Notes: generated by a model not told the origin, from the letters alone. 64,000 nt of DNA from Adlercreutzia rubneri (GCF_009755265.1 NZ_WPOO01000006.1:1-64000), one strand, 5' to 3'; shown: positions 53,452-62,386, counted from the first letter of the stretch. Made by a program: numbers and translations.

Positions 53452-56430
53452 ATGGCTTCATTGACCATGACGCGCCGCACCTTCGCGAAAGTGGCGGCGG
53501 CCACGGCGGCGGCCGCGGGCCTGGGCGCCGGCGCGACCGGCACGGCCCTCGCCGAGACCGACGCCGGCCCCGAGAAGGGCAACGAGGTCAAGCGCATCCG
53601 TTCCGCCTGCCGCGGCTGCGGCAAGATGGAATGCGGTGTGTGGGTGACGGTGCAGGACGGTCGCGTCATCAAGAGCGAGGGCGACGAGAGCGCCTTCCAG
53701 TCGGCGGGCAACCACTGCGCCAAGGGCCAGGCGTCACTGCAGGCGGCCTACCACCCCGACCGGCTCCGCTATCCGCTGAAGCGCACCACCCCGAAGGGCG
53801 AAGACCCCCAGTGGCAGCGCATCAGCTGGGACGAGGCCTACAAGACCACGGTGGACGCCATCCATGCCAACCAGGACAAGTACGGCAAGGAAACCTGCAT
53901 CTTTATGGGCGGCACGTCGCGTATTTGGTCCATGGCCCCCTACGGCGCCTTCAAGCAGCTGTTCGGCAGCCCCAACGGCATTCAGGCCAACGAGATTTGC
54001 AAGGGGCCGCGCTTCTACGCCACGGCCATCGACGCCTCCAACGCCTACAGCTGGATGGAAGTGGTGGGCCGCCCGCGCGTGTTCGTGCAGTGGGGCGGCG
54101 CTTCCGAGCTCTCCAACTACGACGACAGCTGCCGTACCACGGTGGACGTGGCCACCCGCGCCGACAAGCACATCATCGTGGACCCGCGCCAGACGAACCT
54201 CGGCAAGGAGGCGGACATCTGGGTGAACCTGCGACCCGGCACCGACGGCGCCGTGGCCAACTGCTGGGCCCAGGTCATCATCGAGAACGAGCTGTACGAC
54301 GATCTGTACGTGCGCAAGTGGATGAACGCTCCCATGCTGGTGGTGCAGGAGGAGAGCTTCAAGCCCACGCCCACGAGCTCCGCCCAGCAGTCGGCGAACA
54401 TCGTCACGCGCATTCTGAAGGAATCCGACCTGAAAGAGGGCGGCTCCGACGGCCGCTTCATGGTCATCAACGAGAAGAACGGCGAGCTGTCCTGGTACGA
54501 CGCCACGGCTGCCAACCCCGGCTGGGAAGGGGAGGACTGGAAGCCGGCCACGGAAGGTCGCGAGGCGAATCAGCCCGGCCTGGACGCCACGGGTCAGACC
54601 CAGGGCTTCGTGCTGGACTACGTGCCCTTCCCTGACGGTCTCTGGCCGGCGCTGCACACGGAAGAGGGCGGCCGCGAGGTGACGCTCAAGGACGGCACCA
54701 AGGTGCACGTGCGCACGGTGTGGGAGCACTACATCGACTTCCTCGCCGACTACACCCCGGAGAAGGCCAGCGAGATCACCGGCGTTGACCCGGAGGTGCT
54801 GAAGGAAGCGGCCATCACCTATGCCACGCGCGTGGACCCCTCCACGGGCTACGGCAACGGCGGCATCCAGTACATGCTGGCCCCCGAGCATGCCTGCAAC
54901 TCCGTGCAGAACCAGCGCGCCTGCGACCTCGTGTGCGGCATTACCGGCAACATGGATATTCCCGGCGGCATGCGCGGCTCCACCCCCGGCTGGCCCTTCT
55001 TCGACCTGGGCATGTGCAATCCCGATTCCCCGGAAATCCCGCCCTACGATTCCAGCAAGATCCTGGGCTCCATCGAGTTTCCCATGATCGGGTCGGATCG
55101 CGGCCCCGGTTGGGCCGACGCCACGAGCATCTACGACGCCATCGAGACCGGCACCCCCTACAACGTCACCTGCGGCATCGGCCAGACCGGCGACTTCATG
55201 AACCAGTCGAACTCCATCAACGCCGCCGAGCAGCTGAAGAAGCTCGATTTCTGGTGCTCCATCGATCTGTGGCACACCCCCTGCGTGGACATGATCGCCG
55301 ACATCGCCATGCCCGCCGCCCACTGGATGGAGCTGGACTGCATCCGCAAGTCCCAGGGCTCTTCCGGCGCCTTCGGCGCCACGGTGAAGGCCATCGACCC
55401 GCCCGGCGAGGCCAAAAACGACTTGGAGATCGTCGTGGGCCTGTACCAGGCCGCCGGCGTGCCCTACTTCGACGAGGCCAAGCACGGCGCGAAGTGGTTC
55501 ACCGGCGACGAGGCCGTGAAGCACTGCAACGAGGTGGGCCTGGCCGGCTTCCGCATTCCCGATTGGGACGATTACAAAGCGGAGTTCCAGAAGAACGGCT
55601 GGTTCGATTCCAAGGTCGAGAAGCCCGAGGCCTGGGGCACCTACCGTCGCTACCAGGTGGGCACCAACGCCGTGAACGGCGACTTCCCGCCGCTGCCCCC
55701 CGAGGCCCAGCACCAGGGCTGGAACACCACCACCCACAAGCAGGAGATCTGGTCGCTGCTTTTGGAGTCGTGGCTTGTGAACGGCGCCGGCAATGACGGC
55801 GTGCGCCCGAATTTGCCCTACTCCGACACCGAGCAGTTCTCCGACAAGGAGATGTTTCCCCTGTTCGTGGAGGCGCCTCACGGGCCGGTGGCCGACCCCG
55901 ACCTGTTCGCCGACGAGAACTCCTTCCTCATGACCACGGGACGCCGCCAGGGCACCTACTTCCATTCCGAGCACCGGCAGCTGCCCTGGTGCCGCGAGCT
56001 GTGGCCCGTGCCGCGCCTGGAGATGAACCCGGTGGACGCCGAGCGCATCGGCGTGACCCAGGGCGACTGGGTGTGGATCGAGACCGACCAGCACAAGATC
56101 CGCGAAGTGGTGGACCTGTACTACGGCATCGAGCCCGGCGTGGTGAACGCCGAGCACCAGTGGTGGTACCCGGAGCTGAAGCAGCCCGACCATGGCTTCA
56201 TGCTGTCCGGCGTGAACTGCCTCATCGACCGCCATGCCCAGGACCGCATCTGCGGCTCGTCCAACTTGCGCGCCTACGGCGTGAAGGTGTACAAGGCCAC
56301 GCCCGAGAACTCGCCCTTCGGCAACCCCGTGCCCTGCGGCGACGACGGCACGGAGATCATCCATACCTGCGACGACCCGCGCCTGAAGGAGTGGCTGCCC
56401 GACTACGCTTCCGAAAGGGGTGAGGCATAA
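53452..56430 (+). CDS. Tat-exported molybdopterin oxidoreductase, DMSO reductase family catalytic subunit
   Basis: 992 aa. Twin-arginine signal (TMTRRTFAKVAAATAAAAG, R8-R9). The proximal 4Fe-4S motif is C53-X2-C56-X4-C61-X27-C89. C183 in NEICKGPRF is at the place of the protein ligand to molybdenum, so Cys rather than Ser ligation is suggested. C-terminal molybdopterin-binding domain from ~830 (EHRQLPWCRELWP..). The enzyme works outside the membrane. Substrate is open: sulfoxide, tetrathionate-type or, as in gut Eggerthellaceae, a catechol dehydroxylase are options. ATG 53452 follows AGAGGAGGAG. Subunit genes follow. Confidence 0.9.
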   Translation: MASLTMTRRTFAKVAAATAAAAGLGAGATGTALAETDAGPEKGNEVKRIRSACRGCGKMECGVWVTVQDGRVIKSEGDESAFQSAGNHCAKGQASLQAAYHPDRLRYPLKRTTPKGEDPQWQRISWDEAYKTTVDAIHANQDKYGKETCIFMGGTSRIWSMAPYGAFKQLFGSPNGIQANEICKGPRFYATAIDASNAYSWMEVVGRPRVFVQWGGASELSNYDDSCRTTVDVATRADKHIIVDPRQTNLGKEADIWVNLRPGTDGAVANCWAQVIIENELYDDLYVRKWMNAPMLVVQEESFKPTPTSSAQQSANIVTRILKESDLKEGGSDGRFMVINEKNGELSWYDATAANPGWEGEDWKPATEGREANQPGLDATGQTQGFVLDYVPFPDGLWPALHTEEGGREVTLKDGTKVHVRTVWEHYIDFLADYTPEKASEITGVDPEVLKEAAITYATRVDPSTGYGNGGIQYMLAPEHACNSVQNQRACDLVCGITGNMDIPGGMRGSTPGWPFFDLGMCNPDSPEIPPYDSSKILGSIEFPMIGSDRGPGWADATSIYDAIETGTPYNVTCGIGQTGDFMNQSNSINAAEQLKKLDFWCSIDLWHTPCVDMIADIAMPAAHWMELDCIRKSQGSSGAFGATVKAIDPPGEAKNDLEIVVGLYQAAGVPYFDEAKHGAKWFTGDEAVKHCNEVGLAGFRIPDWDDYKAEFQKNGWFDSKVEKPEAWGTYRRYQVGTNAVNGDFPPLPPEAQHQGWNTTTHKQEIWSLLLESWLVNGAGNDGVRPNLPYSDTEQFSDKEMFPLFVEAPHGPVADPDLFADENSFLMTTGRRQGTYFHSEHRQLPWCRELWPVPRLEMNPVDAERIGVTQGDWVWIETDQHKIREVVDLYYGIEPGVVNAEHQWWYPELKQPDHGFMLSGVNCLIDRHAQDRICGSSNLRAYGVKVYKATPENSPFGNPVPCGDDGTEIIHTCDDPRLKEWLPDYASERGEA

Positions 56431-57116
56431 TGACCCAGTACGCGATTCTCACGGATGTGAACAAGTGCGTGGGCTGTTTGGCCTGTTCCATCTCGTGCAA
56501 GGTAACCAACGACGTGCCGGTGGGCTCCTACTGGAACAAGGTGCTGCGCATCGGCCCGAACCCGCGCCAGGAAGGCGGCCAGTGGCCCGACGTGTACACG
56601 TACTTCCTCACCATGCAGTGCCAGCACTGCGAAGATCCGGAATGCGTGAAGGTGTGCCCCACGGGCGCCTCCCATAAGCTGGCCGACGGCACGGTGCAGG
56701 TGGACAAGGAGAAGTGCATCGGCTGCCAGTTCTGCGCCATGAGCTGCCCCTACGGTGTGCGCTACCTGAACGAGACCGAACGTGTGGTGGAGAAGTGCAC
56801 CCTGTGCGAGCAGAAGATCGCCCAGGACGAGCTGCCCCAGTGCGTGGCCCAGTGCGGCGGCCGGGCGCGGTTCTTCGGCGATTTGGAGCAGGGGCTCGAG
56901 AGCTTCGTGGCCCCGGGGGCGCCGGTGAAAAGCGGCGACAAGTCCTACGATGGCTGCGCGGCGGCTCGGGTGACCCTGGGCGAGTGCACCGGCGAGGGCC
57001 CGGAATACCCGGTGAAGCCCTACACCGATGCCGAGATCCACCATCTGCCCGACGTGGGCAACAAGCCCAGCTTCGTGTACATCCTGCGCCGCGAGACCTG
57101 GCAGGGCGGCGAGTAG
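56430..57116 (+). CDS. dmsB: 4Fe-4S electron-transfer subunit (DmsB-like)
   Basis: 228 aa with four cluster motifs: CVGCLACSISC, CQHCEDPECVKVC, CIGCQFCAMSC and CTLCEQKIAQDELPQCVAQC, as in DmsB/PhsB-type subunits. It passes electrons from the membrane subunit to the molybdenum subunit. The ATG overlaps the stop of the catalytic gene (TAATG), so the two are translationally coupled and likely exported as a complex. Confidence 0.93.
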   Translation: MTQYAILTDVNKCVGCLACSISCKVTNDVPVGSYWNKVLRIGPNPRQEGGQWPDVYTYFLTMQCQHCEDPECVKVCPTGASHKLADGTVQVDKEKCIGCQFCAMSCPYGVRYLNETERVVEKCTLCEQKIAQDELPQCVAQCGGRARFFGDLEQGLESFVAPGAPVKSGDKSYDGCAAARVTLGECTGEGPEYPVKPYTDAEIHHLPDVGNKPSFVYILRRETWQGGE

Positions 57117-57203
57117 CATCGCTTCGGCAGGGCGTCTTGCCTCCCAGGGCGCCCTGCTCTTCTGCCGATTTTCCGGGGGAACCTAGGAGAGAGGATTTTG
57201 ATT

Positions 57204-58115
57204 ATGGAACTGCAATGGCCTTTGATTCTGTTCACTACCCTGGTGGCCTGGTCGGCCGGCGTGTTCGGCACCCAGGCAGTGCTGGCCCTGCGCGGTGAGG
57301 CCCCCAAGGCCCAGCTGTCCTGCTGGATCACCGCGGCCGTGCTGCTGGCGGCCGGCGGCATCGCGGTGTTCTTCCATCTGGAGCACTTCGAACGCATCTT
57401 CAACGGCTTCGGACATTTGACCAGCGGCATCACCCAGGAGCTCATCGCCATCGTGGTGCTGGCCGTGGCGGCCATCGTGTACCTGGTGTACCTGCGCCGC
57501 GACGAGGGGAAGGTGCCGGCGTGGCTGGCTGTGCTCTCCATCGCGCTGGCGGCCGTGCTCGTGGTGGTGATGGCCCACTCCTACATGATGAGCGCCCGTC
57601 CCGCGTGGGACTCGGTGCTGTGGATCTTCTACGTGCTCGGCAACGCCTGTGTGCTGGGGCCGGCCACGGTGGCCCTCGTGTGCGCCATCGTGAAGGAGCC
57701 GGTGCGGCTGGCGGCCACGGTGGCCCTGATCGGCGCGGCCGTGAACGCGGTGACCACCATCGTCTATGCCGTGACGCTCCAGTTTTTGGAGGGCTCGTTC
57801 ACTACGGTGGGCTACTATTCCGACCCCACCATGCCCACCGCGCCTTTGGTGGACGTGACGGCCGTGGGCAATGTGTTCACCGGTGAGCTGGCGCCGCTCA
57901 TGTGGATCGGCGTCATCCTGGTGGGCGCCGTGGTGCCCCTCATCGCGGCCCTGCTGGAGAAGCGCTCCGGTGCCACCCCGGCCGCCGACGGCACCGCCGT
58001 GGCCTCCCGGGCCGAGCTGTGGATGGCCGTGGCCGTGATCGCCGCCGTCATCGGCGCCATCTGCATGCGCGTCGTCTTCTACGAGCTGGGCGCCAGCGTG
58101 TTCATGCTGTACTAG
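57204..58115 (+). CDS. dmsC: Membrane anchor subunit (DmsC-like)
   Basis: 303 aa with eight hydrophobic segments (LILFTTLVAWSAGVFGTQAVL, AGGIAVFFHLEHFERIFNGFGHLTSGITQEL), matching DmsC menaquinol-oxidising anchors. ATG 57204 follows GAGAGAGGA. It completes a DmsABC-like complex that would link the menaquinone pool to an external acceptor. No dedicated TorD/DmsD chaperone gene is visible in the window. A hairpin repeat follows. Confidence 0.9.
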   Translation: MELQWPLILFTTLVAWSAGVFGTQAVLALRGEAPKAQLSCWITAAVLLAAGGIAVFFHLEHFERIFNGFGHLTSGITQELIAIVVLAVAAIVYLVYLRRDEGKVPAWLAVLSIALAAVLVVVMAHSYMMSARPAWDSVLWIFYVLGNACVLGPATVALVCAIVKEPVRLAATVALIGAAVNAVTTIVYAVTLQFLEGSFTTVGYYSDPTMPTAPLVDVTAVGNVFTGELAPLMWIGVILVGAVVPLIAALLEKRSGATPAADGTAVASRAELWMAVAVIAAVIGAICMRVVFYELGASVFMLY

Positions 58116-58148
58116 GCTCGATTTTTCTCAGGGCCATCCTGAGACAAC

Positions 58149-58222
58149 GAAAGCCCCCGATGAGGGCGGGTTCGCATCCCCAAACCCCTTGCAAACGCGA
58201 ACCGCCCCCACCGGGGGCTTTC
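58149..58222. repeat. Hairpin repeat, left of AbiE-like module (74 bp)
   Basis: GAAAGCCCCC (58149-58158) pairs with GGGGGCTTTC (58213-58222), and the stem continues (GGCGGGTTCGC / GCGAACCGCC). The loop CCCCAAACCCCTTGCAAA is nearly the same as in the hairpin at 60090-60162. It can act as a terminator for the DmsABC operon. Confidence 0.75.
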
Positions 58223-58269
58223 TGCCTCTTACGGATGCATGGAATAGCCGATGAAGATTGAGATGACAC

Positions 58270-59043
58270 CTACAGATATGTGCGGATGATAATTTCCTTC
58301 ACTTCTTCTGGGGCATAGGCAGCCAGGCCGATGTCCTTCATGAAATGCGGGGGACATTCGACGATCTCCACGAACTCCTTCACATCCGTTCGCAATGCCC
58401 CTGGTAACTCCACACGAATTGTCGGTGGCAAAAGCGAGCACAGGCGGAAGATATCGCGTCGGTGCTTTCCGATTTCCCCCGAACGTACGGGCTCTCCGTT
58501 GGCTCGGGCTTCTCGAAGATTGAGATACGCCTTCATTTTGAAGAGGGGCAAATACTCGTGGGAAAGGGTGGGGAAGCCGTAGCGGTGCGTGACGGCCTCC
58601 TTCGAGGCGAGAAGCCCGTAGTAGGCCTCATCCAGCAAAATGGCGGACAGACTGTAGGCGGCGTTTTCTACGGGAACCTTTCCGATACGGGCCTCGATGC
58701 CTTCCAGGTAGTCGGGTCGGCGACTGAGCAGTTCTATCTGATGGGGGTAAGCTGAACTCGCCGGACGGCAGAAGCGGAACATCTGCGCATCCCCGCTCTT
58801 GGTGACGTGGGTGTAGTGGGCTTCCCGAACGAACTGGATGAATTTCGCGACGAATGGGGCATCGAGCGCCTCCGCGATGAGCACCATATCGAAGTCCTTG
58901 GTGCCCGATTCTTCCCAGAGCCCCGCTTCGCGGTAGATCATCTCCCGCGCCACACCGCCGATAACAACGTAGCGCGTCGCATCTTCGGCGAACCAGCGCG
59001 TGAACTCTGCCAAGCCGGGAATGGCGTCTTCTAGATGGGCCAT
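58270..59043 (-). CDS. Nucleotidyltransferase-fold toxin (AbiEii-like)
   Basis: 257 aa. The N-terminal VVIGGVAREM (G29-G30) and TKDFDMVL (D50, D52) give the GG..DxD pattern of the nucleotidyltransferase superfamily, followed by a helical domain with conserved LKMKAYLNLR. In AbiEii/MenT toxins this fold adds nucleotides to tRNA. It overlaps the upstream HTH gene by 13 bp, the usual antitoxin-then-toxin order. Specific activity is inferred, not shown. Confidence 0.75.
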   Translation of the reverse strand: MAHLEDAIPGLAEFTRWFAEDATRYVVIGGVAREMIYREAGLWEESGTKDFDMVLIAEALDAPFVAKFIQFVREAHYTHVTKSGDAQMFRFCRPASSAYPHQIELLSRRPDYLEGIEARIGKVPVENAAYSLSAILLDEAYYGLLASKEAVTHRYGFPTLSHEYLPLFKMKAYLNLREARANGEPVRSGEIGKHRRDIFRLCSLLPPTIRVELPGALRTDVKEFVEIVECPPHFMKDIGLAAYAPEEVKEIIIRTYL

Positions 59044-60008
59044 CCTTCGGCCTCCTTGATTTCGTCTACCGCCATGTCAATGCGTTCGTCGCGGCGGTCG
59101 ATGGTCTTCAGCATGGTGAAGGGGTCAACGGCTTCGTCTTGGGCGAAGGGAGCTGGATCAAAGGCAAGGACTTGGATTATAACTGCTGGATCGCCCTCTT
59201 CGACGGCTAAGGGCGTGAGATTCGCGGCTTGTTTGGGGCCTATCGCAAAAACAGACGTCTGCGGTGCCATGAGAAGAGTGCGAGCGGCGAGGGCGGAAAG
59301 GCCGCTTCGGAACGCATCCTCTGGAACGGCGTCGCGGGGCAAAGACAGTGTCTTCTTGACAGTTCGGCCAAAGAGCCGCCAGCCTTTTTCAAAGTATGCG
59401 GCAGGGTCGGCGACGGTGTAGTAGGCGGTGCGGTTGGTGGGGCCTCCTGTCCTTCGCTGCAGCAGCCCGTGGCGGAGAAGTTCCTCGCAGGCCCGCTGGG
59501 CTCCCCCTCGCGATAGGCCGGTGCGAGCGCACACGTCCTTGATGGTCGAGGGGGTTCCCCCGTAGTAGAGAAAGTGCAGGAACGCGGTTTTCCCCATGGC
59601 GGTCAGCTCAGTGTCGAGGGGGCGCGGCTTTGTCGCGGGCGATGGTATCGTGCGAAGCAGTCCGGGAAGGTAGAACTCTCCCGCCTGCGTTAGGAACGGC
59701 GCACGAGCTGCAATGAGGCGTTTTCTCAGGTAGGGAGTTATGGTGTCGAGATGGCACACCACAGGTGCCTGAAGTGCCGACGATATAAGCTCGCTCTGAG
59801 AGAGGAGGATCTCAGGTTTGATGGAAGCGGTAGGGCGGACGAACAGCGTGCGATTTCCGAAGAGCAGAACCGAATCGAACGAGAAAAGCGCGCACGTGGC
59901 GAGAGGTAGCTTGTCGCGCAGGGCGGCATGGTCAAAATCCACGTCAGGGGCGATGGCCTCGTTTCCGACGATGTCTCTCAACTGATTGATGAGATCACTT
60001 TCTTCCAT
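59031..60008 (-). CDS. Winged-helix protein, putative AbiEi-like antitoxin/regulator
   Basis: 325 aa. A winged-helix segment lies around residues 155-205 (STIKDVCARTGLSRGGAQRACEELLRHGLL). The flanking N-terminal and C-terminal parts match no family I know. Immediately upstream of, and overlapping, the nucleotidyltransferase gene, so it is the likely antitoxin and repressor. The promoter region has an inverted repeat TGATAC (60010-60015) / GTATCA (60042-60047). It is longer than typical AbiEi proteins. Confidence 0.65.
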   Translation of the reverse strand: MEESDLINQLRDIVGNEAIAPDVDFDHAALRDKLPLATCALFSFDSVLLFGNRTLFVRPTASIKPEILLSQSELISSALQAPVVCHLDTITPYLRKRLIAARAPFLTQAGEFYLPGLLRTIPSPATKPRPLDTELTAMGKTAFLHFLYYGGTPSTIKDVCARTGLSRGGAQRACEELLRHGLLQRRTGGPTNRTAYYTVADPAAYFEKGWRLFGRTVKKTLSLPRDAVPEDAFRSGLSALAARTLLMAPQTSVFAIGPKQAANLTPLAVEEGDPAVIIQVLAFDPAPFAQDEAVDPFTMLKTIDRRDERIDMAVDEIKEAEGWPI

Positions 60009-60009
60009 A

Positions 60010-60047
60010 TGATACCCTTTTGTAGCAATTAAAAATTTTGAGTATCA
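60010..60047 (-). promoter_or_regulatory. Operator candidate for the AbiE-like module
   Basis: TGATAC..GTATCA flanks an AT-rich core directly ahead of the start at 60008, in keeping with autoregulation. Confidence 0.45.
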
Positions 60048-60089
60048 GTTTATATGAGAGAAGATGGGAGCGCAAGCGCGGCACCACGC

Positions 60090-60162
60090 AAAAGCCCCCG
60101 GTGGGAGAGGCTCGCGTTCCCCAAATCCCTTGCAACGCGAATCTCTCCCAGCGGGGGCTTTC
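60090..60162. repeat. Hairpin repeat, right of AbiE-like module (73 bp)
   Basis: AAAGCCCCC (60091-60099) / GGGGGCTTT (60153-60161), with inner stems GGGAGAG / CTCTCCC and TCGCGTT / AACGCGA. The loop CCCCAAATCCCTTGCAA is almost that of the repeat at 58149-58222, while stem bases differ but still pair. Confidence 0.75.
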
Positions 60163-60169
60163 TGGCGGA

Positions 60170-60198
60170 TGGGACACCCTACCGGGTAAGGTGTCCCA
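60170..60198. repeat. Palindrome GGGACACCCTACCGG unit 1
   Basis: TGGGACACC / GGTGTCCCA perfect 9-bp arms around CTACCGGGTAA. A close inverted relative is at 60230-60268, so the two can also pair with each other. Confidence 0.6.
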
Positions 60199-60229
60199 CT
60201 GGCTTTGGAAAAGTGGGCTCCGCATCCGG

Positions 60230-60268
60230 CGAAGTGAGACGCGTTATCCGGTAGGGTGTCTCACTTCG
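60230..60268. repeat. Palindrome GGGACACCCTACCGG unit 2
   Basis: CGAAGTGAGAC / GTCTCACTTCG perfect 11-bp arms. The loop contains TTATCCGGTAGGGTGTCTC, the complement-orientation form of unit 1. The remainder of 60269-60410 shows no gene. Confidence 0.6.
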
Positions 60269-60410
60269 CGGCGGGGGCGTCCCGGATGGTGCGGGTGCCG
60301 GTCCCGGCGGGCGAATGAGTGCCGGGACCGACGTGTGACGGCGAGGGCGGCCGCCCCAGGCCGCGTGGGAAAGACGCAGCGGGAGGGGGAAGGCGGGGCG
60401 GCCGCGTCGC

Positions 60411-62339
60411 TTACGCGGATTGGTCTTCGGTGGGCTCGATCTCCTTCAAGTAGATGCTCGGGCTCGTGGTGGCGATGCGCTCGCCGCGGCGCAGGCGCAC
60501 GCGGCCGATCTCCAGCTTGAGCTGTTCGGCCCCCACCAGGTCGATGGAGGTGAACCAGCTGGCGACGAGGCGCTCGGTGGGCTTGCCCGCGGCGGCGTAG
60601 AGGCGGCGGATGTCGGTGGCCCGGGCGAGCTTCTGCTTGTCCGGGGTCATGACCGTGGCGTCGAAGTAGTCGCGGCTGGGGAAGAAGCCGTTCACGAAGC
60701 CGGCCAGCACGAGCACGGCCGGCGAGCGGCCGACGAGGTGCTCGGGGGCGCCCACGAGCACCCGGCCCGCGGTGTCGCCGAAGGCCGCGCCGCCCAGGGC
60801 CCGCCGCGCCCGGCGGCTCAGGGTCGCGGCATCGGTGCCGCCCTCCTCGCCGGGGGCCGGGGCCGTGAGGGCACCGACGAGGGCCCGCGCCCGCGCCGCC
60901 CCGTCGCCTTCCAGGCCGAGGCCGGCCGCGAGGGCGTCCAGCAGCCCGTCACCTTCCAGGCCCTGCACCGAGGCGACGAGCTCGCGCCCGGCGCGGTAGG
61001 CGTCCACGATGCGGCCGATGCCCGTGTTCGGGAAGCCCTCGGCGGGCGCGGCGGCCGACGCCTCCTCCAGCAGCGCCACGAGGCCCGCGCCCTCGGCGGC
61101 GGCCCCGGCCCGCATATCGGCGAAGGCGGCGCTGTTGGCCAGATAGTCGCCGAAGCCGCACCAGGAGCGCCAGGCCAGAGCGTTGGCGGGGTCGGCTGCC
61201 AGGTCCAGGGCCGCCAGCAGCCGCGCCGGGGCGCAGCGGTCAAGGTCGCGGTAGTCGCCCACGGAAAGCCGTCCCTCCACGGGCGCGGCGGCGGCAATGT
61301 CCCGCGCGGCCAGGGCCCGCAGGACCTGGCGCATCCAGGCGGGATGGAAGGTGAGCACGTACACGTCCTCGGGGGCGCAGCCCGCACCCAGGGCCGCTTC
61401 CACGGCCTCGGCCACGGCGGCCACCTCGGCGGCGGGGTCGGCGCTCTCCCGGGCAGTGAAGGAGTCCGTCGCCGGGGCGTCGCCGACCCCGGTGATCTCC
61501 GGGGCACCGGGGGCCGCGTCCTCGCGCAGGCGGCTCGCCGCGTGGGCGGCGGCCCCGCAGGCATGGCTCTCGGTCAGCACGATGCGCTCGCAATCGGCGT
61601 TGGCCTGGGTGAACTCGCCCACGCCCTCACCATAGGGGTAGGAATCGAAGACCTCCACCACGGCCGCGGGATCGGCGGCCACGGCGATGGAGTCGCGGGC
61701 CAGCAGGTTCGCCACATGTTGGGAGGCGCGGGAGAGCATCTGGTAGTCGTCCACGAGCACGTGGGCCCGCTGGGCGCCGGCCAGCGCCTCGCCGTCGGCC
61801 AGCAGGTAGCGCACGGCCAGGGCGGACAGCTCCGGTTCCAGAATGCCGCCGGTGAAATCGAGGATGCCCTTCAGCAGCCCGTGCACGTCGGCCTCCTCGC
61901 CGGCCAGCAGCCAGTCGGCGTTGCCGTCGGCGTCCTCCACCAGCTCGGTCCAGCTGCGGTAGAAGAACTTCAGCATCTCCTTGAGGCGGCGGTTCTTCAG
62001 GCCGCAGGTCTTCATGTCCTCCATGATGAAACCCATCTCCACCGGGGTGACGAGGCGCCCGGCCCGGTCGCTGAACGCGCGGCCTCCCTCGGTGGCAAGC
62101 AGCCCCAGGGCCACTTCGCGCACGCAGGTCGCTTCCACGGCCGCGCCGCAGGCCGCCTCCAGACGCGCCGCCAGCATGCGGGCCGCATCGGGCGTGGCCG
62201 CCAACACCAGCAGATCGCTCGGGGCCGCGCCGCCTTCCAGCAGCGCCGCCGCCCGTTCCACCAGGCGCGTGGTCTTCCCGCAACCGACGGCGCCCTCCAC
62301 CAGCACGGCTTCGGGGGTCGGGGTCAGTTCGATAGCCAT
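60411..62339 (-). CDS. Divergent UvrD-like (SF1) ATPase of unknown role
   Basis: 642 aa, very Ala-rich. Walker A GAVGCGKTTR at residue ~17, motif Ia-like LLVLAATPDAARML, a Walker B variant LVDDYQML (UvrD has DEFQ), then AVAADPAAVVEVF and LTESHACG resembling motifs III and IV. The C-terminal VLVGAPEHLVGRSPAVLVLAGFVNGFFPSRDYFD looks like a degenerate motif V region. No clear motif VI arginine is seen. Helicase activity is doubtful; it may be an ATPase with a special role. AGAGGAAGG precedes the ATG. It lies downstream of the NapH-like gene. Confidence 0.7.
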   Translation of the reverse strand: MAIELTPTPEAVLVEGAVGCGKTTRLVERAAALLEGGAAPSDLLVLAATPDAARMLAARLEAACGAAVEATCVREVALGLLATEGGRAFSDRAGRLVTPVEMGFIMEDMKTCGLKNRRLKEMLKFFYRSWTELVEDADGNADWLLAGEEADVHGLLKGILDFTGGILEPELSALAVRYLLADGEALAGAQRAHVLVDDYQMLSRASQHVANLLARDSIAVAADPAAVVEVFDSYPYGEGVGEFTQANADCERIVLTESHACGAAAHAASRLREDAAPGAPEITGVGDAPATDSFTARESADPAAEVAAVAEAVEAALGAGCAPEDVYVLTFHPAWMRQVLRALAARDIAAAAPVEGRLSVGDYRDLDRCAPARLLAALDLAADPANALAWRSWCGFGDYLANSAAFADMRAGAAAEGAGLVALLEEASAAAPAEGFPNTGIGRIVDAYRAGRELVASVQGLEGDGLLDALAAGLGLEGDGAARARALVGALTAPAPGEEGGTDAATLSRRARRALGGAAFGDTAGRVLVGAPEHLVGRSPAVLVLAGFVNGFFPSRDYFDATVMTPDKQKLARATDIRRLYAAAGKPTERLVASWFTSIDLVGAEQLKLEIGRVRLRRGERIATTSPSIYLKEIEPTEDQSA

Positions 62340-62386
62340 AGCCTTCCTCTCTTCCGTCGGCGCGGAGAAGCCCCCGCGCCCGTCGT

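Noticed and set aside
53734..56364. 876-codon open frame antisense to the molybdopterin oxidoreductase
   Set aside because: Shadow frame; no motif, no ribosome site, and the plus strand is a well-defined enzyme.
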